Positions 34,620 to 47,910 of a stretch of DNA of 64,000 bases are shown here, in pieces (within the stretch, counting starts at the first letter, position 1; every line of letters starts with the position of its first letter). Below the pieces are notes generated by a model. It did not search any database, had not been told where the DNA came from, and saw only the letters and a program-made list of their open reading frames with translations. Origin of the DNA: Hofstenia miamia (Eukaryota > Xenacoelomorpha > Acoela); the NCBI GenBank assembly GCA_004352715.1, contig SCFE01000018.1, positions 1,341,464 to 1,405,463 on the forward strand, written 5' to 3'. Position numbers and translations under genes: made by a program.

Positions 34620-35392
34620 ATACACACTACCAACTGTGCTCTTAGCTCAAGCTATTTATACCAAGTTACGAATTATAACTCATAATAAAATATTGGACAT
34701 CATCAGTGGACTGCTGGTGTGAAAATGTGGCAATTGATGCCGCCAGTGGCCCATTGGCGACATCATTGGCAACCTTAGTAAAATCAAGAATCAATGAAGA
34801 GATGCTTGCAAATAGAACTCACACGTCACTATTTAGATACCTAGATCCTTTTAATATAAAAATAGGAATTGCGAAAAGCTATCTTGGAATTTAAAATTTG
34901 TAAAAAATTATAATATACCTGTTATGTGAATTTTCATTCATGTATATTTGGGCGCCTTAAAGCTAACTATAATAAAAAAAGTTATGATTAAGCAGAAGAG
35001 ATTTTTCATGAGTTAAAAAAGTAGTATTTTAAAATTGGACTTAATTTGAAAATTTAAAATTGTTTTTAAATTTGGCAGATTTATATGTTTATTGTTATCA
35101 TTTACAACAAGACATTCTTTCAAATTTCAAATTAATGTTTGTACTGCAAATGCTTGATAGGATAAAAAAGACATACTTCTGCCCTTGTTGGGCATGTGTA
35201 TGTTCAAACAGCAATGTTTGAATTATTGGTTCACTAATGGCCCATGAATTGACCATTATTGGTCCATTAATGGGTCATTGTCGGGAATACATCACTGGGC
35301 TATTAATTCCCCGGCGGTCATTTGCCAATAATGGCCATCAATGGCAACTTCAATGACCCATTGTCGGTCCATTAATGGCTTGCTATTTGGGA
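34620..35392. repeat. Diverged dispersed repeat, copy 2, ending in a CCCAAATAGCAAGC inverted terminus
   Basis: Homologous to 30640-31400. Its right end (35220-35392) is packed with ATTAATGGNCC-type motifs (for example CCATTAATGGGTCATTG and GGTCCATTAATGG) and closes with GCTTGCTATTTGGG, the complement of 31089-31102. Confidence 0.6.
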
Positions 35393-35406
35393 TTTAGTGT
35401 AATTTA

Positions 35407-37330
35407 ATGTCGGGTGAATTAACAGCAAATGGGCTTACTTCAAAAATCCGTGCATCCCCATCAACATACAAACTTGTTGTTAACTCAAAAGATAAAGCTA
35501 ATATCTGGAAGAACATTAATCTTGTGGCTTTTGTTAACAATGATGGTAATCTTAATATCCTTAAGGCCTGGTGTTGTTGTATTTACTGTCTGAAATGTTA
35601 TCATACTGACGCTGTTGAAGGAAAGAATTTTGGACACTCTTCCATGCACAGGCACATAAACAAATGCAAGCCGAAATCATCTAAATCCAAAAGTTCGGAA
35701 TTTATTTCAGAGTAGGTATATCGTAAATTTCAGCTCAATCAGACCTATCAAACAAGGTTAAAGTAAAAACAGCTGAATCCAAGTTTGTTATTAGCTGTTT
35801 ATATGGTTTTCGTGCAGTTGAACACAATGGAATGTTATGCTTAGCACAAACATGTATTGAAATTGGAGCTAAATTTGGAAATGTAAACATTAGAGACATT
35901 TGGTAGGGTCGAAATACTATTCGGAGTAATGTGGTTAAAGCCTTTGATGATTTACAGACAAAGCTAAGGGAGATAGTTTTTCACCACTCTAAGGAAGGAG
36001 AGTTAGCGGTAACCACAGATCTTTGGACAGATGATTATGGCAAGCGATCTTATCTTCTCTTCACAGTGTTTTGGGTAAGTGAATCGTGAGAACTGAAGCA
36101 TCAAGCTCTATGCTGCAAATTTTTTGAGGATGATAGAAAAACAGCTGCAAATATTGAAAAAAAGTTAATGGATATATTTACCTGCTTTGGTATGGTCATC
36201 AGCGACACGCCTGTTACTACTGATGCTGGAAACAATTTTGTTTGTGCTCTTGCAAAACAGGTGCGCTACCAGTGCATAACCCATCGGCTATCAACAGTGC
36301 TCAGCGATGCATGGCACGATTTTATCAATCACTTGTCATCTTTTAAAGCTTTTGATAGTTCTGTTCTATGGCCTATGTCCATCATACAAGTGGTATCCAG
36401 GATAAATTGCCTATCACGCTAAAAAAGTACAGTGATACTCGACCTTGAAGGGCCTATTATAATATTCATAATTCGCTTTATATCCTCATTTGAAAAATTA
36501 CGGCAAGCTCTTGAACAAAGAGATGAACTACATAAAATTATGGGAGTATCGCCGGAATTGTTGAAACAAATTGTAAAATTTTTTAAGCAGTTTAACTCAG
36601 TGTATGATCGACTTGAAGCTACCTTAGATCCTAATTTACAGTAAGTTGTACCTACTTACCTTCTCATTGTGAACCATTTTGTGAAGCATGTAGTGAAAAT
36701 TTACCCCAGTGAAATTTATGAAGCAATGTGTCATTCAAGGAGTAAACAACAAATACTGGTCATCTACGACAGATCTCCACATATTGGCCTGTGCTTTGGA
36801 TCCAACATTATGTCACTTTTCATTTGTTAATGTAACCACAGAAAAAATGGAATTTACTGTTAAATGTAAAAATGCACTTACTGTGTTTTTTAATTTTCTT
36901 GAACAACGCTATTGCAATACAGATGAGCCATCTCAAAATTTTGATGTAGCTGTAGATGATCTGTTTCAAGCTTTGTGAAACGTCAGAGTAGAGTAGACCA
37001 CTCTTGTCAAGTGAATCACCTACCAGTAGAACATTATTTATTGCAGATGTTCACAAAAAGTTTGACAATTACTTTTTCAACTCATTTGAAACTAGTGATT
37101 TTAAAAAATATCAAATCCATTATCCTTCTGGAGAAAAAAAGTTTTGGAATTTCCACTACTTTCCGCAATTGCAAGAAACGTTTTTGCCGTTCAGGCTGCT
37201 AGCGCTGAATCAGAGCGACACTTCTCTGCAGCAGGGCGAATTCTCACATGTCTACCGTGCACGACTCACATGTGACGTTGTAGATTCACTCGTTGTAATG
37301 AAGGAGGCAATGGAAAACAATATATATTAG
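35407..37330 (+). pseudogene. hAT transposase pseudogene with BED zinc finger
   Basis: 35407-35715: BED-type finger (AWCCCIYCLKC, then HSSMHRHINKC). 35760-36090: VTTDLWTDDYGKRSYLLFTV, the first catalytic block of hobo/Hermes-type hAT transposases. 36168-36422: VTTDAGNNFVCAL and CITHRLSTVL, the second block. 36430-36980: helical segments with LLKQIVKFFKQFNSVYDRLE. 37190-37330: C-terminal dimerisation motif AASAESERHFSAAGRILT in one frame and ARLTCDVVDSLVVMKEAMEN in another. Several stops (for example near 35903, 36087, 36421) and frameshifts inactivate it. Terminal repeats were not identified; the CAGAGTTGTAACCGG end at 31558 is a candidate left end. Confidence 0.8.
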
Positions 37331-37877
37331 CATTATCTAGACCTATACACACTTATTTTGATTTTAAATACATTTTTGATACATACTCTTATTTTGCTTT
37401 GAAACATGTTATATATATATATATAATATTCTTGAATATATTTAATTAGACTTAGGGAAAATGGTACCGCTCGGGTCGAGTCAGCAATTTTTTTAACCGA
37501 TTTACACACAATCTTCGCATTCTTTCAATATCTTAATTTGCTTAATTTCTTTAAGCTGGTAGATTATACCATTGCATTATACCTACGCTTAAAAATGAGT
37601 TGTCTTTAAACTTATGTATAAAACATTTTTAGATCATCTATTGAAAGTGTTTCTGAATTTACGGTGCGTTAGCCTCTGACTATGGTGAAATTTGTTTAGC
37701 AGCTTTGAAATATATTGTAGCAATATTGATTTGTATCAATTCTTAAGGAGAAAGACACGTTTAAAAATCATAATTTTTTGTATTACTACACCTTTTCCGT
37801 TCATTTTATAATAAATATCAAACTATGACTTTATTAAAAAATGAAACTAAGAAATAAAACAACCTATAAACTAATAA

Positions 37878-38646
37878 AATGTTTGCTTTGTTTTCCATTC
37901 AGTAAATCATTTCCAGCCATAAATCTTGTGTGTAATAGCATCTGTACGTACTGCAAAAAAAGGAATTGTATGAATAAAGTATCGCATACTTCATTATAAA
38001 GTCATATCAGTTTGTTCATCTTCTAATACTTGGGCTTGCCTAATTTCATTGAATTTCTTGGTCTTTGATGTGGCAAAGGAAGAAAAATTTCAATCTGTAA
38101 TAAAGGTGCACTGTAAATTTGGCAGTGTAGTTGTGCAGCACTAGCTTCAAATCGATTCTTCCTAAATCATTTTGCAAAACATATTTAAATTACTCTCATC
38201 CTTGTAATAAATAATTTTATGCTCTGATTTAAGTCTTAAAATGGATTCGGCAAATCCTTTTAACTTGGCCTTATTTTTTAGTGTAAAGTTGGCTCCATCA
38301 AAATGTCATTGTACTGTCCTTCTGGATGCATCTTTTGTGATATGTGGCAGCCAAATGCTTTAGAGTTGTTTGACAATTTTGTTCCAAAAGCTTATTAATA
38401 TGCTGTAGAAAGGCTTCAAGGAAGAAATTCGAATTTGGAAATTAAGAATATAAAGCTAACATATATGGTGCTACTGATTTTCCTGTGTTCTCCTGAGCAA
38501 TAACTGTAGGTTTCCTGATTAAATTTCAATTTTTAATCATAATCATGATGGCTCTATTCCTGCAATATTTTTGCAGTACGTACAGAAGCTATGCACAAGA
38601 TTTATGGCTAAAGATGATTTACTGCATGAAAAAAGAGTAAACATTG
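37878..38646. mobile_element. TIR element, about 770 bp, with ~85-bp inverted arms
   Basis: The left arm (37878 to about 37965) contains CAGTAAATCATTTCCAGCC and CTGTACGTACTGCAAAAA; the right arm (about 38563-38646) carries the inverted equivalents TTTTTGCAGTACGTACAG and TAAAGATGATTTACTG. The interior has no coding frame. Superfamily not decided because no target duplication is clear. Confidence 0.75.
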
Positions 38647-38649
38647 TAT

Positions 38650-40705
38650 TTGCTTATAGTTTATTTTGTTTCTTAGTGTCATTTTTTAATAAAGGCATAG
38701 TTTGATATTTAATATAAATTTAATGACCTATGTTTTAATTTGAATGCGTTAATTTTGAATTTGAATAGCTTTTATTTTAAATGATTGCGTTATGTTTTAA
38801 ATTCAATGCAGTAATTTTAATGCGTTTGTTTATAAATTGAACGGTAAAAGGTGTAGAATTTCTTTTACATACATTGAGGGTCGTTTTATATTACAGATGA
38901 AATTTATTAACCATTTTTGTCTTTAAATTAGAAAATAGGACACTCGTATTTTAATTGGCTCATAACAAACGCATGAAACAGCTGAATAATTACATGCGGA
39001 TGTAATTGGTCTGCAACGTGAGAAATAGTTTTTATGCCAGCAAAATTTTTTTTCTGAATAGATTTACGTGCTCGAAAAATGACAGTTATAAGTAAATCAT
39101 TATTCTTAAATATTTAAAAGTATCAATTACAGAAATAGTTGCATTTTTGATGGTCAAATTTTCGTTTGTATGCAAATTATTGATAAAGGTGTTACTCATT
39201 ATGCACTCGGCACTAATGCGTAATTTGCATAGCAATAATGCGTAATTGCATAGCAATTATTATTTTGCTAATTTTTAAATTTTTGATAAATTTTTGGATT
39301 AAATGAAATGTGAGTAAGTTTGAAATTAAATTTTTTATCAATACAAAATTTCACGTATGCACGAAATGATTGTTGTCACATTCCAATATAGGACGGATTC
39401 GGACCAAATGCGCTTCTTTTGGATTCTGACTACAAATCTACCTTGAGCTTGAACCTCCATCACAGCGTCTGAGTTGGCTCCGACCATTTTCAAAGACATA
39501 ATCGAACTTTAAAGTAGCATATTAATTCGTATAAAACCTTTATACAAAACCAAACTTTAATAAACAGAATGCCAAAGGTAAGAAACTAGCTCTTTTGCTT
39601 GTTGTGGAAAGAAGTCAGTTTCCTTTCTTGCTGTGAATGAAATCTTACCAACTTCAAATTCTGTTTGATCATTATCACACATTGTCACTGAAAAAATGCA
39701 TTTGTGGACTGACAACCATGGGGACGTACATTGTCATGCATCCACTAAAATTCCTCTAATCGAGGTAGGGATGATCGAAGTGTGCGCCACTTTTTGCCAA
39801 CTGTCATCAACCTACAGTTCCGACCTAAATCTCTGACATCGTTTGCATTTTAATATGCTCAAACAACATAAATGAAGAAGAGGTGCTAAGCGAACCTTTC
39901 GGTGGTTCCGCCGACTTCCCAATTATCGTGTACAGAATGAGTTGCTAGCATTGAATGAACATTGAAACCCTGTTATAGAATGCAATGGAGACTATGTCAT
40001 TTGAAATATATGTTTTTTTATTTTTAAAATCTACATTATTTGTGCTTCCTGAGTTATTCTAAAGACTTTATTGTCACAATAAATATAATTGTTTTTAAGT
40101 GTTTATGTCCGTTAAAATCATTCCCGCGTCACTGGAAATGTGTATATGTATTTTTCCACCTATGTAGGCATGTATCATCGAATTTTACAACTCAAAACAA
40201 AACGTTCCAAATCCTTATTCTTGTAAACAACAATGTACTTAAAATACAGAAGTGATGTGTTGCTTAAAAATATAAAATGCATGGATGTGGAAAAAAAGCT
40301 AGGTTCTTATTCAGAATTCAGGAGAACTATCGATATAATATTGATTTCGAAATATTTTAAAAGTTGGCAAGTGAATATTTCCAATACCTAGATTGGAGGC
40401 CGCGCTGCAGTTGTTTAGTGCACTATCATCTGATATAATGAAAACCTTTGTGCGATTTTTCTAAATATGACAAGAGGTGTAATGGGATTACATTATTTGA
40501 AATAACCTTTTCTCATGTTAATATTTGGTAATAAAATATATTTGTAGTTTGGTATGTTCATAAAACTCTTTTAAAATGCCAAATATTTGATGAATTCTTT
40601 ATCCCAATCAAGTTTTCAATATCATATTAATGCAGTAGTCATGAAAAGTTTCAAATTTTTTAGAAAGTGGAATAACCCACAAATGTAAAACTATCTTCGT
40701 TTTCC
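38650..40705. other. Intergenic region, nothing recognised
   Basis: AT-rich; a slightly GC-richer block at 39370-39960 has no intact frame. An ORF at 40040-40255 has no recognisable domain. Confidence 0.4.
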
Positions 40706-40936
40706 TTAGGCCACGGTTAGACTAGTGATTTGCTTAAAAGTGATCTATCACATTTTGAGTGAATTGCACGTCTAACCACCCGATATAATTAGCGATGGGA
40801 CGATCACGAAGAAATCGTGCGCGTTCGATTTCCTTGTGATCGTCACATCGCTAATTATCTCGGGTGGTTAGACGTGCAACGCTTTCAAAAGTGACAGATC
40901 ACTTTTAACCAATCACCTAGTCTAACAGTGACCTTA
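40706..40936. mobile_element. Harbinger-like foldback MITE, 225 bp
   Basis: Element 40709-40933 is an almost complete inverted repeat. Its left half runs from GGCCACGGTTAGACTAGTGA to ACCCGATATAATTAGCGATG, and the right half is its complement. It is flanked by TTA at 40706-40708 and 40934-40936, the 3-bp duplication of PIF/Harbinger elements. The transcript would fold into a hairpin with arms of roughly 100 bases. Confidence 0.8.
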
Positions 40937-41240
40937 AAATTGAAATAAAATATTCACCTGTGTCTGTATTTAACATAATATTGACATCGGATGATTGCAA
41001 AACTAACACGTTTTCCATGCTATATGAAAGACAATTGCAAGATGATTTTTCTTTGTTCCAAATCAAGAAATCAAATTTTTTACAATATTGAATGCAATAT
41101 CCTAAATGAAGGAAATCCAATCGCAACAAGTTTTGTTCCAAAAAGAGCTTTAGTGATCCCTTTAAATATATTGAGTGTCTAGTGTTTTCAATTTTTCCAC
41201 AATTGCTGGACAACAGAAAGTAGAAGAAAATTGCAATCAT

Positions 41241-43735
41241 CTTTTAAGTCTAATTTACTTAAACCTATTATTCAATTCTCTATAGACATGCAGTTAATAT
41301 CAATTTCCATTAAAATGATATAAGAGTTTGCAGGTGAAAACGAATGAAACGGATGTCATCGTCCATACCATGTGAATAATTAACAACAATAGAAAAATTT
41401 ATAGCTGAATTATTATTATATGATGTCTTAGAAGTCATTTAGATAAAAACATTTAAGCAATATTTGAACAAATGCCGAATTCATTGCATAAAATTTTTAT
41501 TTGGTTACTGACATTTTAGTATTTGATTACTAAATAAACAAGGCATTGATTCGCTTTATGAGCGGTAATAAATGTGGTTGATCGCAGAGTATAAGTGAAA
41601 GCGGCAAAAGCAGTAACAAAAAGCGATTGATTAAAATGCGGTCACAGGGGAAGGTGATTTTAATAAGCAATGGCAATTCTCTGGTCGCAATATTGCACGA
41701 AAATTTATTTAAGGTTTAGTTAGCCCTCTAGTGGATGATTATTTTAATGCCGGCAGGATTTCGATTACTCGAAAAGTTAAAAGCTCGAACTTTAATGGCT
41801 TCGTAAGCCTCATTCGGTAATTTCGGAAGAGAAATCATTAATACTCAAATCCATCTAAAACCAATTTAAAAATTCCGTAAAAATTTAATTAATTTAAATT
41901 TCAGTTTCTTTATAAATCGCAAATAATTAATTTTTAGCTTACAAAAACCAATAAATATTTTTACCCTAAAAAATTCGATTGAACACGGAATTTTCTTCAA
42001 AAAATAATCGAACTGAAAACGTAAAAACTCGAACTTGGTCTGAGTAACTGGAACTCGATTATAGAGACCTGAGTGCGAGCACAAAGATTTCTGAAATTAA
42101 ATTGAAATAAATCTTAGCTCAATTTCTGCTTGAAATCAAATATTTGCATGACTCATTACGGAAATTGTCCAAATTCAGAATTTCAATAAACTTTGTTTGC
42201 ATATTTTTGCGAAAAACTGTGTATAAATAAAGAAATCTTATCACATTCACATGATAGCTTATATACATAATATTCTTTAGGAAAATCTGAGTTTATTATC
42301 AAATATTTCTGTTTCAATATTTTTGGTAAACTCTACCACTCGAATAAAGTTACTGACAATAAATAGCAGAAACCAATGACAGATTCAGCTTAAAACTAAC
42401 AAAATGGGAAAGATCTCACTGAATTAAATTTTCAGATTCTAGTTGAGCAAATTTCAGAAGATACAAATATGTTTTGCCAATATTGACAACATTAAGGAGG
42501 CGTTTTTGATAAGCTCCAAGCCTCGCCATTTGTAATTGTATACTTCGTTTTTCAGTATTTTAAAATATTAATAATGAATTTACCAATTTTTTCAATTTTT
42601 GAAGAAACTTTTTTGCTTGCTTATAAAAATGTCGTGGTTTTTTTTAACCACCAAAAATAATGTGTTTGAAATGCTTTCCTTGCCAACAAAATTATAGATG
42701 AAAGAATTCCTATATCATCATGTGTTCTCCAATCACCTAGAAATGTTCAAGGTTGTTATGTCTATGGCAAAATACTGGTTCAATTTTTAAGCAGTGTACT
42801 TTGTGTGAATCTTTGTTTCACAGTACTTTTTGTGAATCAATGTAGATGGTGCTCTATATAGCTTTTGTTTGGATATCAGTATGTGTTGTTGTTCTGAGTA
42901 ACTTAATATATTTTCTATATAATATTGCACCTACAATTAATAAACATGATTTTTTAAATGTCCTGTAAGTTTCGATTTCAATGATCAATTTATAAGTTAT
43001 AGTTGACATAGTTTATGCACTATAATATATATTTATGCTTAAGAGTATATGTTTTTTCATATTTTTTAAAATATTCTGTTGATTTACATAGCTAATAATA
43101 TTATATCAAACACAACCCACGTGAACAATGGGTCAACAAAATTTTGACAGAAATCAGACAGCGTGTGCTATATAAAACGTCTTAATTAGGGATATGCATT
43201 TATAAATATATATATATATATATATGGTCTCTATATAATATGGGATTTGTATCAACTACTCGCACTTTCCGATTTTCCATAGTATCCAGCATTTTTTTTA
43301 TGGAAAGCCAGAATATTTCATTTTATCCGCAATTTTTTACAATACGCATTTAGAATAAGGGTTTAATTTCTTATATATGAGCTTCAGGTTTTTTCAAAAA
43401 AATTTTGGACCCATATCCAACGACCTCCGCAACAGTATCTAGCGTCCTATAATTTTTTGGAACCTAGCGCCTTGTAGACTTGTAGATATTTTAAAATTTT
43501 GTATCAAACGCCCCTATATGTATACGAGTGTATATACATATAACTACACTACCCTGTGTAAATGCAGGGAAGAAACACAAAATTCTAATTTAAATGAGAG
43601 CAACCAAACTTGGTTACTTACAATTGTAGGTAAATTATAAAGCTTTGATGGATTCTTCGACACTATATGCAAAAATTGAAACAAGATAGATGAAATTGAA
43701 GCATATATCGACTCGAATTTCAAGTACTACCAGGG
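41241..43735. other. Intergenic region, nothing recognised
   Basis: AT-rich sequence with a (TA)n run near 43205-43225. No coding or repeat signal that I can support. Confidence 0.4.
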
Positions 43736-43737
43736 CC

Positions 43738-43777
<40 letters not shown>
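43736..43777. repeat. (TA)n microsatellite
   Basis: About 40 bases of TA, directly next to a Tc1/mariner-type MITE that appears to have inserted into it. Confidence 0.95.
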
Positions 43778-43779
<2 letters not shown>

Positions 43780-43781
<2 letters not shown>

Positions 43782-43994
43782 GCCAGTAACAAAAGTTTAA
43801 GACCATAACATATATTTCATAGTTTTAACATTTTAAATTATTAAATATTTGAGTACACTTTATTAGCTTTTATATTTTTTACATTGGAGATTGTTATCAT
43901 AATTTAACTACAAAAAAAATTTTATTAAATTGTTTAGTTTTCTTTTCACATCAGTCTCCTAGGGAAATTGTTTGGTCTTAAACTTTTGCTACAG
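43780..43994. mobile_element. Tc1/mariner-type MITE, about 215 bp
   Basis: The left end is CAGCCAGTAACAAAAGTTTA with AGACCA following; the right end is TGGTCTTAAACTTTTGCTAC then AG, an inverted repeat of about 25 bases. TA flanks the left end, and a TA-rich tract follows the right end. The interior is AT-rich without a frame. Confidence 0.75.
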
Positions 43995-46900
43995 ATATAT
44001 ATATATATGTATATTAGGGGTATGCAGGTAACAATATTTAGCAGCGATTCCCGCCCGCAGTTAATTTTACTTTATCCGTACTAGTAATAATTGTATAGCA
44101 ATTAGAGTATAAAATAAATCTAATATAAATTTCCATAAATTAACAAAACCAGTATTTAACATATTTATAATCTGCTTAACAGATCTGTTAAGAGATTGTT
44201 GAAAAACTATAAACTTTGAAATCTGTTAACAGATCTGTGCAAAAGATCTGTTGTATTATTGCTATATTCATCAATTTTGTTAGCTAGGGATTTGACACGA
44301 AATTTACCAATTTTAATACTGAGCGAATTATCTTCAACCGTTCTACGTCATTACTTCTAAAATATAGGCAGCGTCCTTTGGAGTAACTTTCTAACCTCAA
44401 ACTATAAATTGTATGTTATTTAGTATAAAATGAGTTTAAAGAATTGTGTTCAATCTACATAAATTCTCTCACTAATAGCATACGGTTTACAAACAAAATT
44501 TGAAAACTTGTAGCACTTATGTGCAGTTTTTGGTAAATATTTGCATGAAAAAGGCATCTTTCCGTTCTTTTTCAAATGAAGACTTTGACACCCTTAATAT
44601 CATAGAGTCATTCATCCATTGATACAAATAGTCATACATGTATTAGATACAGGTATTAATGCAACAAGGTATTTCTTTAAAAAATTTAAGGTAAATCTAC
44701 ATGTATTATATTATCTGAATCTGAATAGCCTTCATTAACATTTTGATGCCCAATCATTAATTATCTATCATTCAAAATTTATCATGTTGAGGAAAAAATC
44801 ATGTGGTAATCTCCGCCACTTGCTACCAGTGCAATAAATACGAATAGTTTGTTCCTGTTCCTTGTTCCTTCTGGAAAAATTGATCTCTTAGCAAAAAAAA
44901 TGTAAACAATAGACGCAATTTAGCTTTATTCAAATATGACGAAAGCAAAATGTTGTGAGATATAAAGTTATATGATTATATTGCACTTTATCTTACATTT
45001 AGAGCGACGTTATAATTTTCGTGCAGTATTGCCAAGATTTCCCAAATTCTACCTCATACTACAATCAATATTTCTGTATATTATTCAAGGTGATTACGTG
45101 TTAACCAGTACCGACATTTAGGTAAAAAATTTGACGGGTAGGATTGCGCGGTACTCTTAGACTAATAGATTCTAATTTTATGTGTATTTTTTATTGATTT
45201 TGTTATGCTTTCATTGCTGTTTTTACCTTAAAACACTTTTCTACTAGAAATCTTTCTTTGATTGACTTGGAGTACGGATCATTGTTAGACAGACCAGGTT
45301 GGGTCGCAGGTTAACAATTACACTAACATCACTGTAAACATCGAAGCATATTTCATGCTCAATATTAGACTTCAAATTTTCTAATCCAGGTGAACGGCCA
45401 TCATCAAAATGTCTTCATTACTTGAATCTTGTATCATAATTGGCAGAAGCTCATCACCAACTTCCTCAAGTATATACAAGCAAGATTAGAGATTTGAAAG
45501 AAGGGTTACATGCATGGAACTTAAATTTAAAATGATTTGCATAATACAGTATTCTTAATATTTGTTAGATCAAATAATTTGGGGTTTTAAAGTTACCCTA
45601 TATGGCAATAATCATAAAAATGCAGTTAATATTGTAAACACAGCTGCTAAATATGCTGCTATTTAGCAAAATTCAGCATTTATGGTCATTCAAAAAGCCA
45701 TGAGTCCTTGTTGGCCATCAGTATTTCTCGACGTCTTTGAGCAATATAATTTAAAAAGTGTGAGATTGCAGAAATACCCCCAAATGACATAGAACGGTTA
45801 AAAGCATAATTTTTCACAAAAACCATCTCAGTTGCAATTCCATTCGTAAGAGAATTTTGGCATTAAAAAGTACAATTGTTGACCACTCTTCTGTTACTCC
45901 ACAGTTATTTAAAATTTTGAGGGTGGGAATTTCAAAATTATGGGTAAGTTTATGTAATATTCTTCATAGGCTGTAGTTCAATGCACTAATATGATCTTAA
46001 TTTTTTGAACACATTTACAGCGGATTTACACTTGTATCTATTCCAATATGTAAATAATTATAAAATAAGCCTATTTTGTGCATACACTAGCCCTTTCAAT
46101 GTTGAATATTCCTAGTTGTGGACATGATAACTCTTGAAATAGAGGCATTACAAGAGATTTTGTCACTAGATTTAGTCAGCTTGAAGCTGGAAGTTATTAG
46201 TCATGACTGGGTTCACACAATTCCCAAATTATTGTCAGAGCCTAGATTTTTATTTACATAACAAGAAATATACTAAGCCACAAAATGGCAAATTCAAAAT
46301 TTCACTAGCATGAAACTAAACTAAATTGATGTTAAGTGATAACTCTACAGGCTATTTTTCTCATTTATTTAAAATAGAATGATTATTACGTGCTTTTTGT
46401 TTACATTTGAGATATTAACTGCTTTTACCCTTGCAAAGTGTAATTTCAAGAAAAATATAAATTTAAATCAAGAAGACAATCAAATAAACTGCACTTGTTC
46501 AAAATACTATGATTAACATTACAAACAAGTCCAATAAATCAATTTACAATATAAAACAAAAATTCACAATATATATTAAATATATGATAAATAAAAACAA
46601 TATAATGTTATCAAGGTAATTCAATAAACTTTCAAGACTAGTCTGTACTTGTTTATTTAGTTACCACAATCAAGTGTGATATGCATAGTTTAATTTTTTT
46701 TTACTTTTGTATGATAGTTTCTGACAGCTGTAAGATAATGTATTGACAAATTTAAGTACCAACCATATCTTTTTTCAGATATTTGGCATTCATTTTAGGA
46801 AATTTAGGATTCTTTATAAGTACCAACCTAGTTAAATAACACAAATTAAACAATTTGTGCATTATGATTTTGTTGCAACCTGGTCTTTATGGAATATATC

Positions 46901-47556
46901 ACAAATATTAATGATTTTATTCACATTCCTCATTGTGTTTTTATCAAATTATTTTATTCCTTCCAATTTTCTGTATTGTTTTCCTTTGCTGGTTAAGAGT
47001 TTTGTCTGATTTCTGCATAACATTAATATACATGCTGCAAAAATTCTATTGTTTCCTTCAAACCTTTAAACCAAAATACAGAACCTTGAGTTCACATTAG
47101 CATATCAATATTACAAGATGAATAAAAATTAAGCATGAATGAAATATAAGTGTCAAATACATCAATAAGAAAATCAAATTTTAGTCTTTATCTTCAAAAA
47201 GCAGGTAATTTATCCATTATTCTGCTGGCATCAGTTTAAACTGACACCTGTATAAAAGTCAATATATATAATTTATCTGGCTAATTAAGTGTTATATGAA
47301 ACATGCCAGTTTAATAGTGTCCTTAGGCAATAGAATTTACAAAAATCAAAATTTTGTTTAACTCATTATATTTAAATACATCAACACTGTTTCAACAAAT
47401 CAAAGATATTAGCACATAGACCTCACAAGTAAGTAATATTCTTCTGTTTATATTTTTCTCATGTTATTAAACTAGTGTTTAGTATTTCTAAGTGTCTTAA
47501 AGTAGTGAGTTTTTCTTTAAGTTAATCTAATTTATAGCTTATTTAGTAGCATAAGT
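43995..47556. other. Intergenic region, nothing recognised
   Basis: Long AT-rich stretch. A palindromic CAGTTTAAACTGACACC at about 47234 resembles the piggyBac terminus further on and may be a solo end. No genes were recognised. Confidence 0.4.
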
Positions 47557-47910
47557 TTAAACTTACACTAGCAGTGAATGACCCCAGTGTTTTTTAATGA
47601 ATGACCATTGCTTATTCACTTATGTTTCTTGAAACATTGTTTGATTATGATGATATTACATCTGCACAAGTCTATATGGACCCCAACAAATGCAAATGAC
47701 ACTCATAGCAATGAGGATTCTGGGGTGAAAATTATACTTTAAAAGACCAAAACAAACTGCCCAGACACTAGTTAATGGCTGAGGCTTCCATAAAAGTAAG
47801 TAGAGTCACTTAAGCATGTGTAAATTCATGTAGTTCAGTAGGAAACTATGTAACATATTTAGAATTCTCAGTGCAATGAAATTTGGTTTATTTGCATTTT
47901 GAAATTGAAG

